A model generated the notes under the pieces. That model worked only from the letters and a program-made list of their open reading frames with translations. It had not been told where the DNA came from and ran no database searches. A stretch of 64,000 nt of DNA from an uncultured Alphaproteobacteria bacterium (GTDB lineage: Bacteria > Pseudomonadota > Alphaproteobacteria > RF32 > CAG-239), in the NCBI GenBank assembly GCA_944391515.1, contig CALXTW010000004.1:16368-80367 (forward strand), given 5' to 3'. The translations under genes and the position numbers were made by a program. This document shows positions 44,003-52,856 of the stretch, piece after piece; positions within the stretch are counted from its first letter, which is position 1, and the number at the start of each line of letters is the position of its first letter.

Positions 44003-45031
44003 ATGAAAAATCAAACAGTAAAACCTCTGACAAATACAGAGGTGCAAGAAATTCTTGCAATCCAAAAATGGGGAACTTACAGCCAGGAGTACCCGTTGTG
44101 TTATGAATCTTCCATTAACGGAGCACCAATGAAAGTACATTCTTTTTCATTGAATAATGTACCTCAACTTGATTTGTTGGTTGTGTTTGGTGGCTATCCT
44201 CGTTTGGTCAAACACTTAGGCGAGGTATGGATGAAACATGATCATCTCTATTCAGACACAGAAGTGGAAATTGCTATGCTGGGGTATAAACCCAACAAAG
44301 GGCAAGATACTCCGGGGTCAGAAGCGCAGATTTATGCTTCGCTTTTGGAACAACTTGGCTTTGATTCCAAGAGGGTACGCAAGAACCTGATTCAGACTTT
44401 TGCAACTGATACAGTTGGTAATGTGGCAGAATTGCGTCAGATTATTCAAAATTCGCCGGTTCTCTCGCAAGTCGATTGTCCGCGAATCGGAATGGTAACA
44501 CATGCCGGATACTCATTGACTGCGGCTCAGCAGTTTGGGCTATTGATGCCAGAGGTAGAGTTTTATTTCTACGAAACGCCACTGACGCTGTTGTGTGATA
44601 GGTCATTTGATGTGGAATCAATTGTCAATGGTTATGCTGTTGACGTGATTGTTGGTTGTGTGTTGCGAACCATGATGAACTGGGATAGGGAACGTCTTCC
44701 GTTGTCGGATGAAAAAATTGCTCTTTTCCCTAAATTGACATCAGAGCCAAACCCTGCAGGATTACTTAAGACGATAAAGAAATATTTCCTCAAAGGCTAT
44801 ACCTTCTATATGCCTTATAAAGAAATGTGGGAAATGTTGGGTATTCCAGCCGCTGAGGCTTTGCCTTTGGTTAATCAACGCAAAGTCGAAATTACCGGTT
44901 TTGATATTGACGGTAAAAAAGTCGGCGAGGGATGGAAATCTAGCTCAGTGCCTGAATTATATCATCAGCTGGGAGTTATGGTTGAAACCATTCTTGATGA
45001 ATGGATAAAAACCGGAAAAATGCCACTTTAA
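44003..45031 (+). CDS. DUF218/YdcF-like protein
   Basis: 342 aa. The pattern fits DUF218 (YdcF/SanA/ElyC-type) proteins: VPQLDLLVVFGGYPRLVKHL, then GSEAQIYASLLEQLGFDSKR, FATDTVGNVAELRQIIQN and RIGMVTHAGYSLTAAQQFG, the counterparts of GG, SEA, S.nT.eN and VTs.yH. No membrane anchor, so probably cytoplasmic; the biochemical role of the family is not settled. The ATG is preceded by a run of T and no SD, unlike most genes here. First of three genes suspected to come from Bacteroidetes. Confidence 0.62.
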   Translation: MKNQTVKPLTNTEVQEILAIQKWGTYSQEYPLCYESSINGAPMKVHSFSLNNVPQLDLLVVFGGYPRLVKHLGEVWMKHDHLYSDTEVEIAMLGYKPNKGQDTPGSEAQIYASLLEQLGFDSKRVRKNLIQTFATDTVGNVAELRQIIQNSPVLSQVDCPRIGMVTHAGYSLTAAQQFGLLMPEVEFYFYETPLTLLCDRSFDVESIVNGYAVDVIVGCVLRTMMNWDRERLPLSDEKIALFPKLTSEPNPAGLLKTIKKYFLKGYTFYMPYKEMWEMLGIPAAEALPLVNQRKVEITGFDIDGKKVGEGWKSSSVPELYHQLGVMVETILDEWIKTGKMPL

Positions 45032-45065
45032 GAATCTCATTGTTTAACTTAAAAAAATCTAAAAA

Positions 45066-45509
45066 ATGGAAACAATTTATCAATTTTTGCATGAATGGGC
45101 ATATGCTTTATTGCTCATCTGCGTTGTCGTATTGTTGGTGTGGGGAATTTGGCAAATCAGAGCCAATAAGTCAAAACTCAAAGATGAGGAATTTCCTGTT
45201 AGTGATGAACCTCTGGATGATTCGTCTGAAAGACAAACAGAGGAAGTTTTTAAGGAAGAAGTCATCAAAGTGGAGGAACCGCCTTTGATGCCGTCACGTC
45301 GTTTGTATAGAAAAAAGATATCTTATTCTCAGACTGATATCGTTTTACGGGAATTTCCTGATTTGTTGCCCAAAAGCGAAGAGCAGTTGGAAGTTTTCCG
45401 CAAAGAGTGGAAAACACTTGGCGGAAAGGCAAAAATGACATTGGAGGAAAAGACCAGATATGCCGCAATCGGACATATTCTGACGGTCTTTGAGGCAAAA
45501 AAATCATAA
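45066..45509 (+). CDS. Single-pass membrane protein of unknown function
   Basis: 147 aa. A transmembrane helix (about 13-30, ALLLICVVVLLVWGIWQI) is followed by an acidic stretch and a short C-terminal domain with DIVLREFPDLLPKSEEQLE. The ATG follows an A-rich stretch with no SD. It sits 34 bp after the DUF218-like gene and is closed by a hairpin with a T run. No family recognised. Confidence 0.62.
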   Translation: METIYQFLHEWAYALLLICVVVLLVWGIWQIRANKSKLKDEEFPVSDEPLDDSSERQTEEVFKEEVIKVEEPPLMPSRRLYRKKISYSQTDIVLREFPDLLPKSEEQLEVFRKEWKTLGGKAKMTLEEKTRYAAIGHILTVFEAKKS

Positions 45510-45522
45510 GATTGTTTCACTG

Positions 45523-45565
45523 TTGGACTCCCTGGCTGATTTCGGTTGGGGAGTTCAATTTTTTT
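45523..45565 (+). terminator. Terminator or attenuator after the membrane protein gene
   Basis: TTGGACTCCC ... GGGGAGTTCAA (one G-T pair) with a 17-nt loop and seven T. It lies only 9 bp before the next ATG, so that gene may depend on read-through. Confidence 0.6.
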
Positions 45566-45573
45566 ATTTTTAT

Positions 45574-46119
45574 ATGAAAAAAATTTGTCAGGCCAGTTTG
45601 CAAAAACCTTTCAAGAATGTTTCTTTGGATATTTGGCAGCAACATTTCGGAAATAGGATGTTGGCAGTTGATATCTATCAGGATTATCGGGGAAGGTTTT
45701 TTTATCGGGAGATTATTGAACGAAAGAATATTGGTGAAGTATTTGTTCCTTTAGTAAAATTTGATGAAAAACTTGGTAAAATTTATTTTAAACCAGAGCA
45801 ATTTTATACCAAAGAGGACAATGTTTTAGAACATATTCACTTCGCAGAAAGTAATTATTCTTTTGATGAAATTCAGAAATTGGCTCCGCTGGACGATGTG
45901 ATTTATCGTGTTTTAATCCCATCTTCTGCCGGTTTGGTCGATGTGTTAACTCCCCACCATAATGGTTTGTGGTGCAATGTAGATAAATGGCTTAAATTGA
46001 AGCCCAATCAAAAGGTGGATACTTTTCCGATTGTTGGCGGAAAGGCTTTGAAAACCAAGCTCAAACATGGTGTTCGGCTCGGAAAACTATGTCTGTGTAA
46101 GGGATGCATTTATTATTAA
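45574..46119 (+). CDS. Unrecognised soluble protein, 181 aa
   Basis: Starts MKKICQASLQKPFKNVSLD. It has alternating beta and turn segments (MLAVDIYQDYRGRFFYREII, VIYRVLIPSSAGLVDVLTPH, TFPIVGGKALKTKLKHGVRL) and ends in Cys/Tyr (LCLCKGCIYY). The ATG follows an A/T-rich stretch with no SD; an earlier start at 45490 would overlap the previous gene by 20 bp. No family recognised. Confidence 0.55.
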   Translation: MKKICQASLQKPFKNVSLDIWQQHFGNRMLAVDIYQDYRGRFFYREIIERKNIGEVFVPLVKFDEKLGKIYFKPEQFYTKEDNVLEHIHFAESNYSFDEIQKLAPLDDVIYRVLIPSSAGLVDVLTPHHNGLWCNVDKWLKLKPNQKVDTFPIVGGKALKTKLKHGVRLGKLCLCKGCIYY

Positions 46120-46126
46120 CATTAAA

Positions 46127-46162
46127 AGCAGGTTGTCTCCTTGGGGACAGCCTGTTTTTTTT
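46127..46162 (+). terminator. Terminator after the three-gene cluster
   Basis: CAGGTTGTCTCC-TT-GGGGACAGCCTG with G-T pairs, followed by a nine-T run. Confidence 0.82.
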
Positions 46163-46168
46163 GTGTAA

Positions 46169-46200
46169 AAAAATACCCCGAATTGCTTCGGGGTATTTTT
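46169..46200 (-). terminator. Terminator of nifJ
   Basis: AAAATACCCCGAA-TTGC-TTCGGGGTATTTTT, 16 bases past the nifJ stop on the minus strand. Confidence 0.88.
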
Positions 46201-46215
46201 CATTTGCGGGAAGGA

Positions 46216-49200
46216 CTATTCAGCACCTTCTTTGATTGCAAATTCAGCCATGTGTTCATACAAAGACCGTTTTTCTTTAACGTTCTCCTGAGCCTTATTC
46301 AACAAGGTTTCATAACGTTCAGGATTCATCTTGTTAACGATTTGGAAACGGGTCTCGTTGGACATATAGTCAGACAAAGGTTTGCTCGGAGCTTTGGAGT
46401 CCAAAGTCAGAGGAGCTTTGCCTTGAGCAATGTTGTCCGGATTGTAACGATACAAAGGCCAAGAACCGGTTTCAACGGCGTCTTTTTGGTGTTGTAAACC
46501 ATCTGCCAAGTTGAAGCCTTGTGCAATACAGTGAGAGTAGCAGATAACCAAAGACGGTCCATCATAAGCTTCTGCTTCGTTCAAGGCTTTGATAACTTGA
46601 GTATCGTTTGCACCAAAGGCAACTTGAGCAACGTAAACGTTACCATAAGACATGGCTATCATACCCAAATCTTTCTTCGGTAAGGATTTTCCGGCAGTTG
46701 CAAATTTAGCACTTGCACCCATCGGGGTAGCCTTGGATTGTTGACCACCGGTGTTAGAATATACACCTGTATCCATTACCAAGATGTTGATGTTTTTGCC
46801 AGAGGCAATCGCATGGTCAAGACCACCGAAGCCAATATCATAAGCCCAACCGTCACCACCTAAAATCCATACAGATTTCTTAATCAGGTAGTCAGCCAAT
46901 TTGTCGAGGTGTTTAGCTCCTTCAGTGTTGATAGAGGCTAATTTTTCTCTCAAGGCTTTGACAAGGCCACGTTGTTCATCAATTTCAGCATCGGTCTTTT
47001 GCGGGTTAGAAGTAATTTTTTCAACCAATTCAGCACCGACTTTGTCTTTCAAACCTTCAAGCAAGGTTTGTGCAAAGTGGGTTTGTTGGTCGATAGAAAA
47101 TCTCATACCCAAACCAAATTCGGCGTTGTCTTCAAACAAAGAGTTTGCCCAAGCCGGACCATGGCCTTTTTCGTCTTTTGCATAAGGTGTGGTCGGTAAG
47201 TTACCGGAGTAAATTGAAGAACATCCGGTTGCATTGGCAACAACCATTCTGTCACCAAACAATTGGGTCAACAATTTAACATACGGCGTTTCACCGCAGC
47301 CGGCGCAAGCTCCAGAGAATTCAAACAAAGGTTGAATTAACTGTGTGGTCTTCGGCAAGTTTTTGGTAACTTCGGTACGTTTTACGTAAGGCAGAGTTTC
47401 AAAGAACTTCCAGCAAGCAACTTGCTCTTCCAAGTGGTTTTCAATATGATCCATATTGATTGCTTTCTTAGAAGCATCTGCTTTGTTTTTAGCCGGGCAA
47501 GCGCTGACGCAGATACCGCAGCCGGTGCAGTCTTCAGGAGACATTTGCCAGATGAATTGTTTTCCGGCGAATTCTTTGCCTTTGTAAGCGGCTGATTTGA
47601 AACCTTGAGGAGCGTTTTTGAGCTCTTCTTCAGAGGCAACTTTCATACGAATTACGCCGTGCGGACAAACGAGTGAGCATTTACCGCATTGAATACAAGT
47701 ATCCGGGTCCCAAACCGGAATTTCAGTTGCAATGCAACGTTTTTCAAATTTTGTGGTTCCGGTTGGCCAAGTACCATCAACAACTTCACCAAAAGCAGAA
47801 ACCGGCAATTCATTACCACGGTCAGCAATGATTTCTCCGGTGAGCTTTTTAACAAACTCAGGAGCATCAGCCGGAACAGGCAATGAACGGTGGAAGTTAG
47901 AAGTTACATGGTCTGGATAGTTAACTTCATGTAAGTGTTCCAAAGAAGCATCAACTGCTTGGAAGTTCTTTTGAACAATTGCATCACCTTTTTTGCTGTA
48001 AGTTTTCTTAATTGCATTTTTGATTTGTGCAATTGCTTCATCTTTCGGCAAAATGTTAGAAATTGCAAAGAAGCAGGTCTGCATTACGGTGTTGATGCGT
48101 TGGCCCATTCCGGTTGCACGAGCAACTTCTACAGCGTTAATGGTGTAGAATTTCAATTTCTTATTGATGATTTCTTCTTGAACTTCAATCGGAAGATGAT
48201 CCCATACTTCTTCAGCACTGTAAGGTGCGTTTAACAAGAAGGTTGCACCCGGTTTGGCAATCTTCAAAATGTCAACCTTACGCATGAACGGGAATTGGTG
48301 GCAGGCAACGAAGTCTGCTTTGTTTACCAAGTAAGCCGATTTAATCGGGTTGTCCGAGAAACGTAAGTGTGAAGTGGTCATAGAACCGGATTTACGAGAG
48401 TCATATACGAAGTATCCTTGTCCGTATTTACCGGCATCTTCAGCAATAATTTTAATGGAGTTCTTGTTGGCACCAACTGTACCGTCTGCGCCCAAGCCAT
48501 AGAATACGGCACGAACAACGTCTTTAGGTTCGGTGTCAATAGAATCATCAAACGGCAAAGAGGTCTTATTGACATCATCATTAATACCAACAGAGAAGCC
48601 GTTAATCGGGTGAGCGGCAAAGCCATTGTCATAAACAGCTTTAACCATACCCGGAGTGAATTCTTTTGAAGACAAGCCATAACGACCGCCGTAGATTTTC
48701 GGCATAGAAGCAATTTCGCCGTTGGCAAATGCTTGGGTCAAGGTGGCAACAACGTCTAAGTACAAAGGTTCACCGGTTGAGCCTGATTCTTTGGTTCTAT
48801 CCAAAACAGATACAACTTTAACAGATTTCGGCAAAGCTTTGAGGAAAGATTTTTCCGGGAAAGGACGATAGAGGTGTACTTTCATAACACCTAATTTTGC
48901 GCCTTGAGCGTTGAGGTAATTGATGGTTTCTTCAACGGTTTCAGCACCAGAACCCATAATTACGATAACTTGTTCGGCATCAGGAGCACCAACATAGTCA
49001 ACAACATGATATTGGCGACCGCTGATTTTGGCAAATTTATCCATTTCTTCTTGAACAATGCCTTCAACCTTTTTGTAGTAAGGGTTAGAAGCTTCACGAC
49101 CTTGGAAGAAGACGTCCGGATTTTGAGCCGTACCACGGATAACCGGAGCTTCTGGACGAAGAGCGTGTTTGACATTGAATGTATAATCAACGCCTTCTAA

Positions 49201-49785
49201 CATAGCGCGTAAATCATCGTCAGAGAGCAATTTGATTTTTTTGATTTCGTGAGATGTACGGAAACCATCAAAGAAGTGCATAAACGGTACGCGGCTGCGT
49301 AAAGTAGACGTTTGTGCAATGGCGGCCATATCGTGAGCTTCTTGTACTGAGTTTGAGCAAAGCATTGCAAAACCGGTTTGACGGCAGCCCATTACGTCAG
49401 TGTGGTCACCGAAAATTGACAAAGCATGATATGCCAAAGAACGTGCGGCAACGTGCATTACAAACGGAGAAAGTTCTCCTGCAATTTTGTACATGTTCGG
49501 AATCATTAAGAGCAAACCTTGTGAAGCCGTAAAAGTGGTGGTTAATGCACCTGCTTGGAGAGAGCCATGGCATGCACCTGCAGCACCGGCTTCGGATTGC
49601 ATTTCTTGAACTTCCGGAACAACGCCCCAAAGGTTTTTTTGTTTGGCGGCAGACCACGCATCGGCCCATTCGCCCATCGGTGAAGATGGGGTAATCGGGT
49701 AAATAACGCAGACTTCATTCATGCGGTGGGCAACAGAAGCAGCTGCTTCGTTACCGTCCATCATTTTCATCTTTACATCTGACAT
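46216..49785 (-). CDS. nifJ: Pyruvate:ferredoxin (flavodoxin) oxidoreductase
   Basis: Oxidatively decarboxylates pyruvate to acetyl-CoA, reducing ferredoxin or flavodoxin; oxygen-sensitive and typical of anaerobes. The 1189-aa single chain contains all PFOR domains. Visible are AYRMNEVCVIYPITPSSPMG-type N-terminal binding motifs, the two-cluster ferredoxin domain (CIQCGKCSLVCPHG and CTGCGICVSACPAKNK), and the TPP domain (ACAGCGETPYVKLLTQLFGD, GDGWAYDIGFGGLDH). Single-gene transcript with a terminator. The promoter region is 49786-50100. Confidence 0.96.
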   Translation of the reverse strand: MSDVKMKMMDGNEAAASVAHRMNEVCVIYPITPSSPMGEWADAWSAAKQKNLWGVVPEVQEMQSEAGAAGACHGSLQAGALTTTFTASQGLLLMIPNMYKIAGELSPFVMHVAARSLAYHALSIFGDHTDVMGCRQTGFAMLCSNSVQEAHDMAAIAQTSTLRSRVPFMHFFDGFRTSHEIKKIKLLSDDDLRAMLEGVDYTFNVKHALRPEAPVIRGTAQNPDVFFQGREASNPYYKKVEGIVQEEMDKFAKISGRQYHVVDYVGAPDAEQVIVIMGSGAETVEETINYLNAQGAKLGVMKVHLYRPFPEKSFLKALPKSVKVVSVLDRTKESGSTGEPLYLDVVATLTQAFANGEIASMPKIYGGRYGLSSKEFTPGMVKAVYDNGFAAHPINGFSVGINDDVNKTSLPFDDSIDTEPKDVVRAVFYGLGADGTVGANKNSIKIIAEDAGKYGQGYFVYDSRKSGSMTTSHLRFSDNPIKSAYLVNKADFVACHQFPFMRKVDILKIAKPGATFLLNAPYSAEEVWDHLPIEVQEEIINKKLKFYTINAVEVARATGMGQRINTVMQTCFFAISNILPKDEAIAQIKNAIKKTYSKKGDAIVQKNFQAVDASLEHLHEVNYPDHVTSNFHRSLPVPADAPEFVKKLTGEIIADRGNELPVSAFGEVVDGTWPTGTTKFEKRCIATEIPVWDPDTCIQCGKCSLVCPHGVIRMKVASEEELKNAPQGFKSAAYKGKEFAGKQFIWQMSPEDCTGCGICVSACPAKNKADASKKAINMDHIENHLEEQVACWKFFETLPYVKRTEVTKNLPKTTQLIQPLFEFSGACAGCGETPYVKLLTQLFGDRMVVANATGCSSIYSGNLPTTPYAKDEKGHGPAWANSLFEDNAEFGLGMRFSIDQQTHFAQTLLEGLKDKVGAELVEKITSNPQKTDAEIDEQRGLVKALREKLASINTEGAKHLDKLADYLIKKSVWILGGDGWAYDIGFGGLDHAIASGKNINILVMDTGVYSNTGGQQSKATPMGASAKFATAGKSLPKKDLGMIAMSYGNVYVAQVAFGANDTQVIKALNEAEAYDGPSLVICYSHCIAQGFNLADGLQHQKDAVETGSWPLYRYNPDNIAQGKAPLTLDSKAPSKPLSDYMSNETRFQIVNKMNPERYETLLNKAQENVKEKRSLYEHMAEFAIKEGAE

Positions 49786-50120
49786 ATAGTTATTTCCTTA
49801 TATGGTTGTGGTTAAAAATACAACAAAAGCCGTTAGATAGACTATTTTGCGCCTAATCCTCCGGCTTTTAAAACTGGATTTTGATGTTTTCCATATGGGG
49901 GATTTTATAGCATGTTATTTCTCAAAAATCTATTAAAAAATGCATGTGCAAGCCAATAAAATATGACTCAATGCGAATCGGAGCAAGGGTTTGCTCCTAA
50001 TTTGTGGCGTTGTTGAAATTTGTTGCAAAATTTATCATTTTGTGCTTATTATGCCGCGAATTTAGGGCTTTTTAATAAATTTTAGGTTATCTTGATGAAA
50101 GATAGATAAGTGAGGGCAAA
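49786..50120. other. Intergenic region between nifJ and a lipoprotein gene
   Basis: 335 bp with no gene. It holds an AAAAGCCG (49825-49832) / CGGCTTTT (49862-49869) inverted pair with a 29-base loop, and a hairpin GGAGCAA-GGG-TTTGCTCC (49980-49997). Either could be a leader hairpin of nifJ or of the divergent lipoprotein gene. No FNR-type TTGAT-N4-ATCAA site was seen. Confidence 0.5.
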
Positions 50121-50420
50121 ATGTCTAAAAATAAAATTCTCATAATGGCTTGTGTGTTTATGAGTGGTTGTGCTCTTTGGGGGCAGGGGAATAAAACCCC
50201 GTTAACGCCGTTGGGGCAACTCAATGTTTGTTTGCGTGATGAGGTGAATTCGGCTCTGCAAGACGGAACCGTTGCGATGTATGGTAACGAGACTGCGGTT
50301 CGCAAGGTGGCAGAAACTTGTTTAGAAAAACTTAAAATCAGAGATGATTTTTTACAAAATACCGCATATCGTAATGCAACCGCTTTGTTGACGCAGAATG
50401 TGGGCACAAGTTTGAAGTAG
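50121..50420 (+). CDS. Small outer-membrane or periplasmic lipoprotein
   Basis: 99 aa. A basic N-terminus and hydrophobic core lead to the lipobox MSGC with acylated Cys17. The mature part is short and Ala/Asn/Gln rich (LNVCLRDEVNSALQDGTVAM), with two further Cys. TGAGG lies before the ATG. No family recognised. Confidence 0.72.
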   Translation: MSKNKILIMACVFMSGCALWGQGNKTPLTPLGQLNVCLRDEVNSALQDGTVAMYGNETAVRKVAETCLEKLKIRDDFLQNTAYRNATALLTQNVGTSLK

Positions 50421-50497
50421 CTTGAAATTTTTTGTGGCTTTTGTGTAAGTAGGACTTGCGAAGTTGCAAAGAATGTTTTATTTATAAGTAGCTGTTG

Positions 50498-50571
50498 CGG
50501 GCATAGTTCAATGGTAGAACGTGAGCTTCCCAAGCTTATAATGCGGGTTCGATTCCCGTTGCCCGCTCCAT
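50498..50571 (+). tRNA. tRNA-Gly (CCC anticodon)
   Basis: Acceptor GCGGGCA pairs with TGCCCGC; anticodon loop TTCCCAA gives CCC; T arm GCGGG-TTCGATT-CCCGT; CCA is encoded. 74 nt. A full cloverleaf can be drawn. Confidence 0.93.
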
Positions 50572-50684
50572 TTTGTCTTTCCGCCTTTATGGCGTTTTTT
50601 TATCAAAATCGGTTTTTTGTGTTTGAAAAAATGATTTGGTTGAATTAGTGATTGGTAATCAATAATCGATGATTGGAGGCTTTA

Positions 50685-51665
50685 ATGAGCAAAAAGATAA
50701 GTGCTAATATTACTTGCCCTCATTGTGGAAAGTCTTTCAATATGGATTTGTATCGTTCGATTTGGGGAGAAGATAAAAAAAATCAAGAGTTAATTTTATC
50801 TGATCAAATAAATGTAGCTCATTGTCCTTTTTGTCATAAAAATACAAAATTAGAATTTTCTTTGCTTTATACAAATTCAAAAAAAAATATTGCTATTTGG
50901 TGGGAACCTAAATTTGATCAACAAGTTGAAGAAGATGAAAAGAAATATAAAGAGTTTTTTCCAAATAGTTGTTTAGCAAACGCACCTAGAATTCGTGATT
51001 GGAAAAATTTTAAAAATAAAATTATTGAATTAGAAAATAAGTCAACTAATAATTCTCATACAATAAATTACAATAACCAAAATATAAAAATGGATATAAA
51101 GCTTACTTTTTTATCTATCTTTTTTTTAATTTTGACTCTATTTGATTATACATATTGCAGTCGCTATAGTTATTTTTGCTTTAATTTTTCAGGTGGCTTT
51201 TATACAATTTTAAAATTTGTATTGTGTGGATATTTCTTATATAATGCCTTTCTCATATATAAAAGAAATCAAATGTCAATATCGTTTATTATTTCTTGTT
51301 TGCTTGCTATCGTGTATAATCCATTTGTCCAAGTCTCATTTGAAAAGGAAGAATGGTATGTGATACATATAGTTACTATTTGTGTTGTATTAATTATAGA
51401 AAAATTGGAGTTAAAAAATTTTTATAGTAATTGTAAAAATAAACAAGGATATAAGAAATTAGATGAAATAGAAAAATTTGCAGTTGTGTTATCTCAAGAT
51501 ATGACATTGGTTGCCAAACTGCTTAAAATGAAAAAAAAGAATCCTCAATATTATAATGATTTTTTGTATCCAATGATGGCGTATCATTATAGGACTTTAA
51601 AAGGTATTTCTCCTAAAAAGAGACCCGATTTTATTAATGATGTTTTTTTACCTTCTAAAAAGTAA
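50685..51665 (+). CDS. CpXC-domain membrane protein
   Basis: 326 aa from the ATG that follows TGGAGG at proper spacing; a TTG 12 bases earlier is not the start. The N-terminal CpXC zinc-binding domain has CPHCG and, after a spacer, CPFCH, with LYRSIWGEDKK and LEFSLLYTNSKKNIAIW. Four hydrophobic helices lie at about 135-250. The tail carries FAVVLSQDMTLVAKLLKMKK and AYHYRTLKGISPKKRP. The gene is much more AT-rich than its neighbours, suggesting acquisition. Function unknown. Confidence 0.72.
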   Translation: MSKKISANITCPHCGKSFNMDLYRSIWGEDKKNQELILSDQINVAHCPFCHKNTKLEFSLLYTNSKKNIAIWWEPKFDQQVEEDEKKYKEFFPNSCLANAPRIRDWKNFKNKIIELENKSTNNSHTINYNNQNIKMDIKLTFLSIFFLILTLFDYTYCSRYSYFCFNFSGGFYTILKFVLCGYFLYNAFLIYKRNQMSISFIISCLLAIVYNPFVQVSFEKEEWYVIHIVTICVVLIIEKLELKNFYSNCKNKQGYKKLDEIEKFAVVLSQDMTLVAKLLKMKKKNPQYYNDFLYPMMAYHYRTLKGISPKKRPDFINDVFLPSKK

Positions 51666-51823
51666 GAGGCTTTTATATTATTATTTATGAAAATTATCTA
51701 TTTTAATTTTTTGCCATATTGTTTTTATTGTGAATGTTAGTCTAATCATTGTATGGGGAGAACCTCTATTTAGAGACACTGTTGGTGTGCGTCATCCTTT
51801 TGTCGTTATGTCAATGTTGAAAC

Positions 51824-51853
51824 AAAAAAAACGCAGAGGCTGAGCTCTGCGTT
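51824..51853 (-). terminator. Terminator of the small basic membrane protein gene
   Basis: AACGCAGAG-GCTGAG-CTCTGCGTT on the plus strand, with an A run on its left that is the T tract for the minus strand. Confidence 0.78.
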
Positions 51854-51936
51854 GTTGACCAAAGATTAATAATTAGGGTTAATTAACTCATGTCGCCTTT
51901 TATAAGGAAAATCCTTAAAGGTAAGCGGCGGCGGAC

Positions 51937-52149
51937 TTAAATCGATGTCGGTGAACGAATTCTTTGACGAGGTTTGCGGGGTGTTGCTGCTCTCGTCTTT
52001 TCAGATCGCCATCTGAGACGAATTACGAGCAGAACAGCCCAAAATCTGAAAATCGGTTCACCAACGTCCTTTCTTACCTTGATTAAGATTAAATCAATAA
52101 TGATTAATCCGAACAAGAAAAGCAGGACAATATTACCTATAGTTTCCAT
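51937..52149 (-). CDS. Small membrane protein with a basic C-terminus, 70 aa
   Basis: Starts METIGNIVLLFLFGLIII. A transmembrane helix (about 5-22) and a second hydrophobic stretch (about 33-43) lead to a very basic tail (RLRWRSEKTRAATPRKPRQR). A terminator follows on the same strand, supporting transcription. No strong SD; the frame extends 17 codons further upstream to another ATG. No family recognised. Confidence 0.55.
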   Translation of the reverse strand: METIGNIVLLFLFGLIIIDLILIKVRKDVGEPIFRFWAVLLVIRLRWRSEKTRAATPRKPRQRIRSPTSI

Positions 52150-52274
52150 ACTAATAAAATTTATGGGAAAGTTTATATTGTACTTTCTTATGATTGTCAA
52201 TTCTTTTATAAAATCTTCTTGAGTTTTGAGTTGTTTCTTGATTTATTACAATCTAAACAATGAGGAATAGAGTG

Positions 52275-52853
52275 ATGAGAAAAGAGTTTTATGTTTTTAG
52301 ACATGGTGAAACCGATTTGAACTTGCAAAAGCGTTGGCAAGGTTCAGGTATGAATTATGATTTGAATGAAACAGGTGTTCGCCAAGCGCAAGGGTTAATT
52401 GAAAAGTTGAAGGATAAAAATTTGGAAATTATTTTTTCCTCGCCTTTGGTGCGGGCAAAGCATACGGCGCAAGTGTTAGGTGATGCGCTCCGCTTGCCGG
52501 TTGTGGTTAAAGATGATTTGCGGGAATGCTTTTATGGTGATGCCGAAGGGCAGTTAATTGCTGATTTGCAACACTCTTGTCCTGAAATCGTTAATAACTG
52601 GAATAAGCCCCAATATATGAATATTGCTTTTGCCAACGGAGAACGCAAAGATGTGGCGCTAAATCGTGTATGGGCGGTGTTAGATGAATTGAAAGATTTG
52701 CCCTATCAGCGTATGGGCATTGCAATTCATGGCGGAACAATGGCCGCTATGCTCAATAAACTGAATTTCTCTTTTGATAAAATTCCTAATTGTGCCGCGT
52801 TTCTTCTGGTGTGGAACGGCTCTTCTTGGCAGATGGAAGGAAATCTGTTGTAG
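52275..52853 (+). CDS. Histidine phosphatase superfamily protein (phosphoglycerate mutase-like)
   Basis: 192 aa with the RHG motif FRHGETDLNLQKRWQGSG, the second catalytic region LRECFYGDAEG and the C-terminal His in IAIHGGTMAAML. The substrate is uncertain; both small-molecule phosphatases (such as GpmB or CobC types) and protein-targeting members share these motifs. GAGGAATAG lies eight bases before the chosen ATG; the annotated upstream ATG at 52260 lacks an SD. Confidence 0.82.
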   Translation: MRKEFYVFRHGETDLNLQKRWQGSGMNYDLNETGVRQAQGLIEKLKDKNLEIIFSSPLVRAKHTAQVLGDALRLPVVVKDDLRECFYGDAEGQLIADLQHSCPEIVNNWNKPQYMNIAFANGERKDVALNRVWAVLDELKDLPYQRMGIAIHGGTMAAMLNKLNFSFDKIPNCAAFLLVWNGSSWQMEGNLL

Positions 52854-52856
52854 CGA

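Noticed and set aside
46141..46497. 118-aa plus-strand frame opposite nifJ
   Set aside because: Begins in a terminator and lies antisense to the well-supported nifJ C-terminus.
49825..49869. Riboswitch in the nifJ leader
   Set aside because: Only a simple inverted pair with a long loop; no conserved aptamer sequence recognised.
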